This document shows positions 42,278 to 53,036 of a stretch of DNA of 64,000 nucleotides, piece by piece. The notes beneath the pieces are model-generated. The model did no database searches. It worked only from the letters and a program-made list of their open reading frames with translations, and was not told where the DNA came from. The stretch's first letter is position 1; each line of letters begins with the position of its first letter. Position numbers and translations under genes: made by a program. Source of the stretch: Vombatus ursinus. Lineage: Eukaryota > Chordata > Mammalia > Diprotodontia > Vombatidae. The stretch lies in NCBI RefSeq assembly GCF_900497805.2, contig NW_020954617.1, forward strand, positions 1,278,154 through 1,342,153, read 5' to 3'.

Positions 42278-43320
42278 CGAATAATTTTTTATTTTTTCCT
42301 AATTACATGTAAATACAATTTTTATCATTCATTTTTTAAAATTTAGAGTTCCAAATTTTCTCTCTTCTTCCTTTACTCCTCCTCTCCATGAGACGGTAAG
42401 CAATTTGATATAGGTTATACATATACAGTCATGCAAAACACATTTCCATGTTAGTCATGTGAAAGAAAGCACAGACCAAAAAAAAAGTTTAAAAAAGTAT
42501 GATTCAATCTACATTCAGACTCAATTGTTTCTTTGGAAGTAGAGGAGGTGGATAGCATTTTTCATCATAAGTCCTTTGGAGTTGTCTTGGATTGACTGTA
42601 TTGCTAAGAATATCTAAGTCATTCACAGTTGATCATCATACAATATGGCTGTTACTGTATACAATGTTCTCTTGTTTCTGCTCATTTCATATTGCATCAG
42701 CTTATATAAGTCTTTCCAGGTTTTTCTGACAGCGTCCCCCTTATTTCTTCTGCCAAGGCAGTATTCCATCACAATCATATACCATAATTTATTCAGCCAT
42801 TTCCCAATTGACGGGCATCCCTTCACTTTCCAATTCTTTGCCACTACAAAAAGAACTGCTATAAATATTTTTGTACAGATAGTGCCTTCCTCCCCTTTCA
42901 AAAAAATTTCTTTGGTATATAGTCCTAGCAGTGGTATTGTTGGGTAAAAGATTATGAAGGGTTTTATAGCCCTTTAGGCATAGCTCCAAATTGGTTTCCA
43001 AAATGGTTGGATCGTATAAAAAAAAATTAAAAAGGGGCAACTAGGTGGCACAGTGGATAGAGCACTGGCCCTGAAGTCAGGAGGACCTGAGTTCAAATTC
43101 GGCCTCAGACCAAACACTTGGCACTTATTAGCTGTGTGACCCTGGGCAAGTCACTTAACCCCAACTGCCTAAAAATTAAAAAAAATTAAAAAAAAATCAA
43201 AATGGTTGGATCAGTTCACAAGTCCATCGAGAGTGCATTAGTGTCCCAATTTTCTTTCATCCCCTCCACTATTTATCATTTTCCTTTTTTGTCATGTTAG
43301 CCAATCTGATAGATGCAAGG
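42278..43320 (-). repeat. L1 LINE 3' end, antisense, split by a SINE
   Basis: 3' UTR ('tgatataggttatacatata', 'ggtggatagcatttttcatc') and the ORF2 C-terminus. On the minus strand 'AKNWKVKGCPSIGKWLNKLW' and 'KTWKDLYKLMQYEMSR' are readable (42901-42623). Sequence resumes at 43213 after the SINE ('agttcacaagtccatcgaga'). 5' truncated at about 43320. Confidence 0.92.
43033..43197 (+). repeat. short A-tailed SINE (WSINE1-like) in an L1
   Basis: 'ggggcaactaggtggcacag', 'tagctgtgtgaccctgggca', 'aaccccaactgcctaaaaat' and an A-rich tail. A perfect 15-bp target duplication caaaatggttggatc lies at 42999-43013 and 43198-43212. The 5' duplication is followed by 19 extra bases (43014-43032, 'gtataaaaaaaaattaaaa') before the SINE head. 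Confidence 0.96.
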
Positions 43321-43812
43321 TACACTGCTCATATTTAGATACTTATGCAGAATATAGTACCTATTACAGGTTTCATTTTGCTTCTTCTACGCTTTTCAAA
43401 ATGTCTTCCTTACTTGTACAAAATGTTTTATCAAGATATTGTTAACCAATTAGGACACTCCTGTTCTTCTAAAGTTGACTACTTGACCAAGCATAATGTT
43501 AGGTGTAACTCTTCAGATTTGGGACTCTTCTGTATTTCTTTGTTGTCAGGTACTGAGGCATTGCTTCTTCATTTCTAAATACAAACATTTCTGGCTATTG
43601 TTTTTACTAATGTCTTGATCCATAGCTGTTTCAGAAACCTGAGGATTCTGAAACCTGGATTTAGATCACAAAAGTTTTCATGGATTTTAATGAGCTACAC
43701 TTTTATAAGAAAAGACACATCACAGTTTAAATGAGTTTTTATTTTATTTTTCACAACTAAGAATGGCTCAATGGCAGAGGCCCATACTATTCTAACCGAT
43801 CTCACCAACCAT
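43321..43812. other. no recognised feature
   Basis: Unassigned AT-rich DNA. Confidence 0.4.
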
Positions 43813-43987
43813 TAAAGCTTCTTAACTTAGGGTCTTTGAACTTAAAAAAAAAAAAACTGTATTTTAATATAATTCCTTTGTAATCCTATGCATTTTATTT
43901 TTACCTATTTAAAAACATCAGGGTGTTGCAAGTTTAACCTGACTGTCAAAGAGGCCCATGAGACACAAAAAAGGTTAACAACCCCTG
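43813..43987 (-). mobile_element. non-autonomous hAT-type DNA transposon
   Basis: The right end 'aggttaacaacccctg' and left end 'taaagcttcttaacttaggg' are decayed inverted termini (consensus CAGGGGTTCTTAACC). The interior 'ccatgagacacaaaaaaggt' and 'aatcctatgcattttatttt' match an old therian hAT family in reverse. Flanking 8-mers show no clear duplication. Confidence 0.7.
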
Positions 43988-44299
43988 AACTAGACACAAC
44001 TACCAGAATTGTAAGTAGTGTTTGTACAAAAATAACCAGTTTCAGTTAAGTATGTTTTGCTAACTCAACCAACTTCAGAAATTGCAAATGTCACAGTTTC
44101 ATTAAATTATTCTGAAAAGGTGTCTGTGTATGCTTTTAATAAAAAAAATCTCCATAGGTTAATGAATAGTTTCCAGGGATCACAGTGTTTAATAACCTTT
44201 ACATTAAGGAAATATGCAATGCCTAATATCTAACCTAAAACTTTACCCATTTAAGATCACGCTTCCTCACCTAATCCCAAATGGAACTTGGGACCAGTG
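43988..44299. other. no recognised feature
   Basis: Nothing recognised in about 310 bases. Confidence 0.4.
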
Positions 44300-46165
44300 T
44301 TATGCCCTAAAATCACTTTTTTAATTAATGAAAATTTGCCTTCTTTCTCCCCTCTTCCATTGAAAAACAAAATAAAACCTTTGTAACAAACATGTATAGT
44401 CACGAGAACAAATTCTTGCATTGGTTATGTCCAAAAAATGTATGTCTCTATCTGGACTCTAGGTCCATCACTTTTCAGTCATGAGGTGGGTAGCATGTTT
44501 CATCATGAGTCCTCTAGAATTGTGGTTGGACGTTTTGCTGATCTGAGTTCTTAAGCACTTCAAAGTTGTTGGTCTTTATAGTACTATATAAATTGTTTTC
44601 CTGGTTCTGTTCATTTCACTCTGCATCATTTCATACAGGTCTTCCAGATTTCTCTAAAACTGCCTCTTCATAATTTCTTATGGTACAATATTCTACCACA
44701 TTCATATAACACACCTTGTTGAATTATTCCCCAGTTGATGGGCAGACTCTTTCAAGTTCTTTGTCACTATAAAAAAAGCTGCTCTAAATATACTTGTATA
44801 TATGAATTAATTTCCTCCTTCTTTGATATACCTTATAATGGTAACACTGGGCCAAAGGTTATGTCAGTTTAATAACTTTTGGGGCATAGTTCCAAATTGT
44901 TTTTCAGAATGGCTAGACTAGTTCACAACTCTACCATTAGGGTATTAATATACCTATTTTTCATGAAACTTCTTCAACATTTGTCACTTTCCGTTTTTGT
45001 CTACTTTGCCAATCTGATGGGTGTAAAGTGGAACCTCAGAGTTGTCTTAATTTGCATTTCCCTAATTACTTGAGATTTAGAATATTTTTCAAATGACTGC
45101 TTATAACATACTGAAAACTGCCTGTTCTTATTCTTTGATTATTTATCAAATTTAGAATTACTCTAAGGGACAGCTAGGTGGCACAGTGGATAGCACTTCA
45201 GCCTTGGAGTGAGGCAGACATGAGTTCAAATCTAGCCTCAAACATTTGACACTAATTAGCTGCGTGACTCTGGGCAAGTCATTTAACCCTGATTGGCTCA
45301 CTAAAAAGAAAAAAAAAAGAATCACTCATATTTCTATACATTTGAGTTAGTTACTTATAAATCTTTGAAATGAGATTTTATCAGAGAAACTTGCTGCAAA
45401 GATTTCTTCCATTCACCCTCTTCTCTCTTAATTTTATCTGAATTAGTTTTGTGTATGCAAAACCTTTTTAACTTTATGTAATCAAAATTATCTGTTTTAC
45501 CTTCTGTGATCCTTGCTATCACTTTTTTGGTCAAGAACTGTTGTTCTATCCATAGATCTGACAAGTAATTTCTTTCTTGCTTCTCTAATTTGTTTGTGAT
45601 CAAAATTTTCATCGAATAGTTAATTTTATCCATATCATTAGGATTTTTGAATTCATCAAATATTAGGCTACTGTGATAGTTTGTTTCTGTTTATTATGTA
45701 TCTAATCTATTTCATTGATAGACCTCTCTATTTCTTAATCAGTACCAAATTGTTTTGATAATTACTTTGTAGTATAATACTTTGTAGGTAAATACTTTGT
45801 AGTATAATTTGAGATTTGGCACAGTCCCCCTTCCTTCCTACTTTTTTCACTATTTCCCTTGAGATTCTTGACATTTTGTTTCTCATAATGGATTTTAAAA
45901 ATATTTTTACTAGTTCTATAATCATTTGATAGTTTGCTTGGCATGACACTGGATAAGTAAATAAATCTAGGTAATATTGTTGTATTTATTATGTTGTTTT
46001 AGCCTACTCACAAACAGTATTTCTCCAATTATTTAGATTTGTCTTTTTTGTGTATAGAGTCTTTTGCAGATGTATTTGTATAATTCCTGTGTATTTTGCA
46101 ATGTAGATTCCCAAGTATTCATGCCTCAATACTCTTAAATAGTGTTGTTTGACTTAATTTGCTCC
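44300..46165 (-). repeat. L1 LINE, antisense, ORF2 C-terminal part and 3' UTR, split by a SINE
   Basis: 3' UTR ('tgtctctatctggactctag', 'gggtagcatgtttcatcatg'), then the C-terminal ORF2. On the minus strand 'DLWIEQQFLTKKVIARITEG' and 'NFDYIKLKRFCIHKTN' are readable (45633-45355). Further 5' sequence runs to about 46165, where the copy is truncated. The tandem phrase 'actttgtagtataat' occurs twice (45764-45810), with a third, partial copy between. Confidence 0.88.
45167..45317 (+). repeat. short A-tailed SINE (WSINE1-like) in an L1
   Basis: 'gggacagctaggtggcacag', 'gctgcgtgactctgggcaag' and an A10 tail. Flanks agaattactc (45154-45163) and agaatcactc (45318-45327) match at 9 of 10 bases. Confidence 0.94.
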
Positions 46166-48425
46166 TGACCTTTTGGGACAGTGCTATCTTCTAGAAGCAA
46201 AGGAAATAAGAGCTTTTCTCCATTTTTCTCCCACTATCACACATTTTTCTATCCTTACTTTCATTTCCTCACAGTTTATATTCAATTTCCTTCCAAAGAA
46301 TCATCCTTCCAGTCATCATCTGAAGTTAATTTCTCTATTTTATGATTTGGAATTCTCCCTGTTGTCTCTCTGTAAAAGAATGAGTGTCACCTCTTTGTAG
46401 ATAGTATAATAAAAGACAATGGTCTGGATAAATGAGCAGAGAGAGGTTAGGAAGTGTACCAGAGAATATTCCTTAAATTTCCTAACCTTCCCTAACTATC
46501 CCAGTCAACTGCCATTGGAAGCAGAGTTGCACTTGGTCCACTGTAGTGTATATGTTGTCTGTGAGTGAGGGTGGTGGTGTGTGTGTGTGTGTGTGTGTAG
46601 ATATTCCTTCCAAATCTTTTTTTCCTCATCTTCTTTCCCTTCTCTCCCCTTTCTCACCATTTTGCCTTGAAAAAATTGTTAAGATAACCTTAATGTCTCT
46701 TTAAGGATGAGCTGTAGTCTATTTATTTTTTCATCTCATAGAGTAGGAAGAATTTGGCTCATTAAGCACCTTCATTCTACTTTTCTCCTCTAAGTTAAAA
46801 AAAAAAAGACAGTTCCTGTGGTCTTCTCTTATACAGTTTCTTTCTGAAATCTTTAATGATTTTTGTTCTTCTTTGGATCCTTTTTGAGTTTCTTGCTTCA
46901 ATTGTGTGGCACCAAACTGAAGAGGTCTCTTCTGTCCTCGTTAAGATTTTGTTACTTTTTGTCTTCCTCTTAAAAGTGCTTGGGTTCTGTCAGAATGAAA
47001 TGTGGAATGTGACTTTCGTTTCTTTGGGACCTGAGTGAGATTTAAGCTATGGCTAAAGGCAGCAAATACTTTCCCTTGGCCTAGTTGTGTATTTTCACTC
47101 TTGAAGAGGATTGTGAAAGTTGTGGGCTTTTTTATTTTACTTTTTGAGATGCTTCTCCCCATTTTGTCATTTTGTGCCTCTTTTTTTTGTCTGAGTTGTG
47201 TTCAGAATAGTCATGTTGAAAGAAGCTACAGGTAATTGAATGAATTTATTAAGCTTATCTCCACCAAGGAATTTTTAAAAACAAGTGACAGAATCCCCCA
47301 ATAAAAACTGAACACATTCCTATCAGTAAAAGAATTTTTTTTTCCTCAAGGTCATTTACATCTGCAGTTGAAAGAGCAAACTGATTTTCTGAATTAATAA
47401 TAGAGAACAATACATATTATTGGTCTGTCTTTTATAAAATCTTGTCGTAGGGAACTTTATCACAGGAAGAAGCAAGTTTTGAAAACTGATAGTTCGGCCA
47501 GAAAAATGTAATATTTGGGAGAAGTGGGGGAAATGAATGATACATGACACAGGATGGGGAAGTCAGAGTTGTACCCATAGTTAAATGACTTACGATAGAC
47601 TTCAAGAGCAATGTGCAACTTTGGATACAATGATCTCTCTCTGTACTAGTTCCTCTGTTCTACATCTATTTTAGGAGACTTAATGAGATACATATTAGAT
47701 TTCTAGTATAATCAAATCCTTCCTCTCTTCTTATATTTCTGCAAATATGTTATAGAACCTACAAAATGGAGTTTTGTATTGTTAGTGCAAAATGCTACCT
47801 CCTCTAACAAATTCAACATCTCTCACCCAAGGGCCATTTCAAAAAGTTGAAAATCAATTCATCTGCTGCTTCAGTGAGTCATAATTCCAAAGAAGCAGAG
47901 CTTTGTTGTGTTAGCTCTATCTCTACGAAAATTCTTAAGGCACAGTGACAGGGAAGCTCTTGATTTCCTTGTGATTTGAGACCCTCGTTGCAGTAGAAAT
48001 GTATTGTTCAGAAGACCTTTGAACATTTCTGTTGATATAAGTATATTTATTCTTTTATATTGTACTTACTTGATAACAAATTCAGATTTCTTAGTCCCAC
48101 CAGCAGCTTCATTTTCTTTCATGCTTAGAAATGTATTTTCCTACTGGCAAATGTAAAAAATATTGTAGCAGGGGTTTCACACCCCCTCAGAGTATGATTC
48201 ATTGATGTTCTCTTGTAGAAAACTACAAGTCCTCAACATCAGAAATATTCTTTTTTTCTTTTTGAGGATCTCATGTTGAATACTCAATATGACTTACCTA
48301 AGTGAAAACTGCTTTTTCTTTAAATGGAAATAACAATAATGAGGTCTGCCAGCAGGACTAAGACTTCTAATTCCATTAATCTTAGCATCCCTAGTGTTTG
48401 GCAATTTCTCTAGGCTTATATCCTA
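46166..48425. other. no recognised gene
   Basis: A long stretch without recognisable repeats except a (GT)n run at 46577-46598. Open frames are short and match nothing I know. Confidence 0.45.
46577..46598 (+). repeat. (GT)n microsatellite
   Basis: Eleven or so GT units ('gtgtgtgtgtgtgtgtgtgt'). Confidence 0.93.
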
Positions 48426-48464
48426 CTCAAAATTGCTTTGATGTCTGTGAAATGTCTCATGGGA

Positions 48465-48620
48465 GCAGTTTGGTAGAATGACAATAGCACTGGATATGGA
48501 GTCAAAACACTTGCATATAATTCCTACCTCAGTGTGACCTTGGGAGGAATTTTCCTCATCCATAAAATGAAGGGGTTGTTTAGATAATCTCTAAGGTTTT
48601 ATGCAGTTAAAAATCTCATA
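48465..48620 (+). repeat. MIR SINE variant
   Basis: 'agcagtttggtagaatgaca', 'gcactggatatggagtcaaa', 'tcctcatccataaaatgaag', 'gttgtttagataatctctaa'. Confidence 0.8.
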
Positions 48621-49615
48621 ATACTCTGGGCTATGACAAAATTATGGCCAAAAATAAGGATCAGAATGTCAGGAAAACTTAAAGAGGGAGAAGCAAAATA
48701 CTGTGTAAAGTTATTTTCTAAACAAACATTCACTCCATTACCAGATGGAATGCTGTGCATATGTGTATGTTTGTATAAATGAATTCATTTATAATAGAAA
48801 CTCACATTTAATTTTTATTTTCTACATATTTATCTTTGGGTTATATAATAGAACAATACACTTACGTATGTTTATGTGTATATATATGTATATATAGTAA
48901 ATATTCTACTTTATCACCATTTTAATGTACAAATAATTTCACCTATACTGCTGAGGAGGCTTTTCCCTTAATTAATATTATTTTTATGAAGCACAAAAGT
49001 GGCCATATTTTAAAGATGTAAAATAAGTAGCAGTAAATACAAAACAAAATACGTTCAACTTAGCATAACAGAAGCATAAAATTAATCTTAATGATTCCTA
49101 ACCAATTGCAACCAATTTTTTTTAGTCTTGTATTTGATAAATGATATTAAAATTACTCGGCAGACTAAAGAAGAGAGAAACAAACATTTTGGAAAAACTG
49201 TAAAGCCTAAAAAAATTTGAAAATATTAATAATATGAGAAGGGGAGTGGGAATCAAGTCTTTAATATAAGAAAGAACTTTGTTCTGCTAATATAGGAGAA
49301 TGTAATTAGAAGGCATTTCAAATAGTTATATGGAGAATTTTCTTTACTTGATTGACATGTATTGGAGACAAAATATCACCTTCAAAATTGTTTTTAAATA
49401 ATGACGTGCTGTATAATATGGCTCATCTATATATTCCCTTTAGAATTTTAATTTCAATACCTCAATGGACCTGGAATCTTACCAACAAGGGTACTCCATC
49501 CTGTGGTGCAGATCACAACACATTCTAGGAATTAGTGTATTTCGAGTTCAATATAAATCAGTAGTGTGATCGCCACCTAAAAGGCTAAAGCAAATTTAGG
49601 CTACATTAACAACAT
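48621..49615. other. no recognised gene
   Basis: AT-rich; a (tatg/tata) simple patch at 48861-48900. Confidence 0.45.
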
Positions 49616-49617
49616 CA

Positions 49618-49872
49618 AGGGCAGCTATGTGGCACTTTGGATGGGGTGTTGGGCCTGGAATCAGGAACGCTTATCTTCCTGATTTAAAATCTGGCCTCAG
49701 ACACTTACTAGCTGTGTGTCCCTGGGTAAATCATTTTATTCCATTTGCCTCAGTTTCTTTATCTGTGAAATGAGCTACAGAAGGAAATGGCAAACCACTC
49801 CAGTGTTTTTGCCAAGAAAACCCCAAATAAGGTCACAAAGAGTCAGACATGATTGAAACAATTGAACAATGC
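49618..49872 (+). repeat. MAR1-type CORE-SINE, near full length
   Basis: 'gggcagctatgtggcacttt', 'tagctgtgtgtccctgggta', 'ggcaaaccactccagtgttt', 'cacaaagagtcagacatgat'. Confidence 0.93.
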
Positions 49873-49879
49873 TATGCTC

Positions 49880-50380
49880 TGTGGGATTCTGTTCAGACTA
49901 TAACTATAATATGAGATTCAGGTCCAGGTGTAATATTTTAGGAAAGACATTTACAGACTGGAATATGCTCAAGTAACAAGATAGTTGATGTCAAGACCTT
50001 AAAAACTAAGGTAAATAAGGTTGAATTAGAGGGGCTTGGGAAATTAACCTGGAGAATAGGAGACTTGAAAGGATATGATAGCTCACATTTTTGAGGGCTG
50101 TTGTATAGAAGACAGATTAGAATTATTTTGATAGGTCTCAGAGGGCAAAATTATGAGCAATGAGTAAAAATTATAGAAAGTCAAATTATAGCATCACAAA
50201 AGAAAAAGAAACAAAACCTTATAATGCGGGTTTTTTTTTTTCTTATTGGAGGTCTTCAGGCAGAGCCTGATTGACCACCTCTCAAGTATGTTCTAAGTGA
50301 GAATCCTGCTCAGGTATGGTTTGGCCTTAATGACTTTTGAGGTCTCTTTCAAACTTGAGATTCTAGGAATTTCTATGTAA
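49880..50380 (+). repeat. L3/CR1 LINE 3' part
   Basis: 'ctctgtgggattctgttcag', 'ttgggaaattaacctggaga', 'ggagacttgaaaggatatga', 'aggcagagcctgattgacca', 'gagattctaggaatttctat' follow the L3 end region in sense. Confidence 0.72.
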
Positions 50381-51231
50381 TATCAGCTCATGTCTATAGG
50401 TTAGATTTACAAAATATAGTTTGCATGCAGGGGCATTCTGGTGCGAGCTCTAACCAGCTCAAGGCTCAGGAGGACTGATTGTTCACTTTTCAGTGAGCAT
50501 TTGCCTCTGACATCATCAAACTGCAAACCAGGCCTTGATTTATTGTTTTATTAATTGTCTAGACCAGGGGTCAACAAATTACAGCATTGAGCCAAATATG
50601 GCCAATTGACTATTTTTGTATAACCTTCAAGCTAAGAATGGTTTTTACATTTTTAAATAAAGTTTATTGGAACACTGCCATGCTCAATCATTTATTACTG
50701 TTCTGTGGCTGCTTTCATGTTGCATATGACAGAGTTGAGTAGTTTTGACAGAGTCCGGGTCTCTCTTATCACGTTGCACTACTACAAGTACTCTACAAAT
50801 CAGTGATATGGCTATAACTCAAGAGTGTTTTGAGTGCCACATGTATCACTAGATGCCAACTTTTTTTTTATTACCAGTACACATCTATCATGTCATAACA
50901 ACAAAAGAGGAGGGTGAAAAACTTTTATTGTAATTTTTTGAACTCAGGGCTGAGACTTAAATTTTTCCAAATGAAAATTGCCCTCAACAACTATCTTTGG
51001 ATACTGAATGACATTAGAAATTAGCTTTTGCTACAGATTTGATGTTTTTTAATTAATTCAACCTAAAATTACAAGGAAAAACAGTACTTCAGGTAAGTTG
51101 ATTTGATAGCAACTAATGGTTTTTTGAATCACAAGTAACGTCCAGATGCTTTATATACTTCTCAGGCTGTCAAAAGTTAATACAAGAAGTGAAATCTCCA
51201 TTTCTACACAAATTTGCAGCAGACATTTTTT

Positions 51232-51553
51232 CCTTTTTTTTAATTAATTTATTTTGAATTATCAACAATCACTTTCATAAGCTTTTGAGTTTTAAATTTT
51301 TCTCCCCCTCCATTCCCACCTCCCTCCCCAAGATAGCACACAATCTGATATAGGCTATACATATGCATTCTTATGAAACATATTTTCACATTAGGGATAT
51401 TGTAAGTAAGAATTAGAACCAATAGGAGGAACCACCAGAAAGTGGAAACAAAACACAACAGAAGGAAAAAAATAGCAAATAGTATGCTTCGATCTGCATT
51501 CCAACTCTATAGTCTTTCTTCTTTGTGGACAGCATTTTCCATCATGAGGCTGG
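51232..51553 (-). repeat. L1 LINE 3' UTR piece nested in the hAT element
   Basis: 'tttgagttttaaatttttct', 'acacaatctgatataggcta', 'gtggacagcattttccatca'. Flanked by perfect 14-bp copies agcagacatttttt (51218-51231 and 51554-51567). Confidence 0.95.
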
Positions 51554-51569
51554 AGCAGACATTTTTTGA

Positions 51570-51900
51570 GCTCAAACTATAGTTCCAGCATTTCTGGAGA
51601 CCTTGATGCAAGTACAAAAGGAATTTCTATATTTCAAAATCCATTTAAAAGGAAATTTTACCTAGCCTTCATTTCCAAGTGATTAATCTGCTAGATTAAC
51701 ATCCTACAAGGAAATTATTAGGTGAAGAATGTAATAGAATTCTATGTCTTTCAAACAATGAATATGCTGAATTAAATTAATGTACTTATGGACTGATATC
51801 GGTATTTGGCAGTACCTGCCTGTGTGAAAAGACATTTTAAAATTCTATTATGCAAAATCTCATTGCAAATCAGCATTACCAGATGAACATTTGAAATTGA
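51570..51900 (+). pseudogene. hAT transposase C-terminal (dimerisation domain) remnant
   Basis: In one frame from about 51784 the sequence reads 'YGLISVFGSTCLCEKTF', which matches the conserved 'FGSTYLCEQTFS' block of the hAT C-terminal dimerisation domain. Upstream, 'KRNFYISKSI' and 'LPSLHFQVINLLD' fit the degenerate lead-in, and downstream 'HYQMN' fits LTDEH. Several in-frame stops occur. This block is found in hAT-Charlie transposases and in host genes domesticated from them; here the stops and the surrounding transposon ends argue for a plain fossil. Confidence 0.85.
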
Positions 51901-51904
51901 TTTA

Positions 51905-51988
51905 GATTGGGGTGAGGAACCTGTGACCTCAAGGCCACATGTGGCCCTCTAGGTCCTCGGGTGTGGCCTTTTGACTGAATCCAAGAAA
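51905..51988 (+). mobile_element. fragment of a second hAT family nested near the right end
   Basis: 'ggggtgaggaacctgtgacc', 'aggccacatgtggccctcta', 'ccttttgactgaatccaag' belong to the same family as the halves at 14012 and 14474. It lies just inside the right terminus of the larger hAT. Confidence 0.75.
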
Positions 51989-52029
51989 AAAAGATTGCTA
52001 ACCCCTGGTATAGACTTAATAAAGTGATG

Positions 52030-52604
52030 GAGAAAATCTTAACAATGCAGATTAAACTTAAGTATGCTATGTGTTTTTGGAGAGCTAGTTGTTAAACATC
52101 TACCAATACACTCCTGCCCTCATTCATAGTAATTCTGCAGTTAGAAGGGTAGTTATGAAATGACTCATGCTTATACCTCCAGTTAGACATTAAAACTCTG
52201 TCACAATCACCTGGGGGTTGAGCTCTCAGCCCTGTGCTAGGAAAGATCCTTCTCTCTGTACTTATACAACATAGTACCAAAAACCAGAGGAAAGGTTATT
52301 AACTAATATCCCAGAACATGATGCACAATATAAACAAAATAGAACAACAAAAAAACCAAAACAAGACAAAAAACCCCAGCAACACTGCATGCAACAGACT
52401 TAGCAACAATTGACCAGGTGACTCGTTGCTTCAGTGACATAGTCTTGCCCTCCTAAATCTGACCCTGTAAGGGGCCCAGGCTGGGTAGTAGTGTTACTAT
52501 ATTCTGAAGGAATTGTCTGACCTTCAGGATAATATAGTTGTCTTAAGAAGACATTCCAAATGAGCCTCTGAAGGGCATCTGAAAAGTGTCTTGTAAGAGA
52601 ACAG
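52030..52604. other. no recognised gene
   Basis: Unassigned; an A/C-rich patch near 52330-52385 but no named repeat. Confidence 0.4.
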
Positions 52605-52745
52605 CAGCAAAACTCCTCTCCTCTGTCCTCCTCTACTCTCCTCTGCTCTCCTCCTTACCCTGTACTTCCCCTCCCCTTTTCTCCCCTCTTTCTCTTCCCT
52701 TCCCTATTTTTCTCTCCCCTTTCTTTTCCTCTTCCTTTCCTCTTC
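52605..52745 (-). repeat. pyrimidine-rich tract (purine-rich on the minus strand)
   Basis: 'ctcctctcctctgtcctcct', 'ctcccctctttctcttccct', 'tttcttttcctcttcctttc': over 130 bases almost free of purines on the + strand. It lies exactly at the 3' end of the antisense 7SL retrocopy. Confidence 0.93.
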
Positions 52746-53036
52746 ATGACTGAGATTTCCTATGTGGTCCAGACTTGAAATTCAGGGTAGTCTAATCCCA
52801 CTGCTAATTAGAACAGCACATTGATCTGCTTCCTTTCCAACCTAGGGTAGTTAGAGCCTCCTTAGGCAACCAGGTGGCCACCTGCTCCTATGGTCTCCCC
52901 ATATTGTTATGGAACTTCTTGTGGAGACCCAATTCACTTTAATCCTACTGCAGCTCAGAATTCATGAGTTCAAGTAATCTACCAACCTCAGCCTCCCCAG
53001 CAGTGGGAATGACAGACTTGGACCACCACACCCAGG
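52746..53036 (-). pseudogene. RN7SL pseudogene: 7SL RNA (signal recognition particle RNA) retrocopy, antisense, near full length
   Basis: Reading the + strand against reversed 7SL: 'tcctatgtggtccagactt' (7SL rc CGCTATGTTGCCCAGGCTG), 'aatcccactgctaattagaa' (ATCCCACTACTGATCAGCA), 'ctccttaggcaaccaggtgg' (CTCCTTAGGCAACCTGGTGG, 19 of 20 matching), 'gtctccccatattgttatgg' (GGTCACCATATTGATGCCG), 'ttcatgagttcaagtaatct' (CTCCTGGACTCAAGCGATCC), 'cctcagcctccccagcagtg' (CCTCAGCCTCCCGAGTAGCTG) and 'ggaccaccacacccagg' (GCGCCACCGCGCCCGGC). Both the Alu and S domains are present over about 291 of 300 bases, so it derives from the RNA itself and not from an Alu-like SINE. CpGs are largely lost. Confidence 0.92.

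Larger units (their letters stand above)
50565..52007 (+). mobile_element. hAT DNA transposon, internally deleted, with transposase remains and target duplication
   Basis: The left terminus is 'caggggtcaacaaattacag' and the right ends 'agattgctaacccctg'; these are inverted copies of one another. The 8-mers outside, gtctagac (50557-50564) and gtatagac (52008-52015), match at 7 of 8, the length hAT transposases produce. The left end contains 'aataaagtttattggaacac' and 'gctgctttcatgttgcatat', known from a widespread therian hAT-Charlie family. The total is 1,443 bp, or about 1.1 kb without a nested L1 piece. Most of the transposase gene is missing. I do not assign the exact subfamily. Confidence 0.88.
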
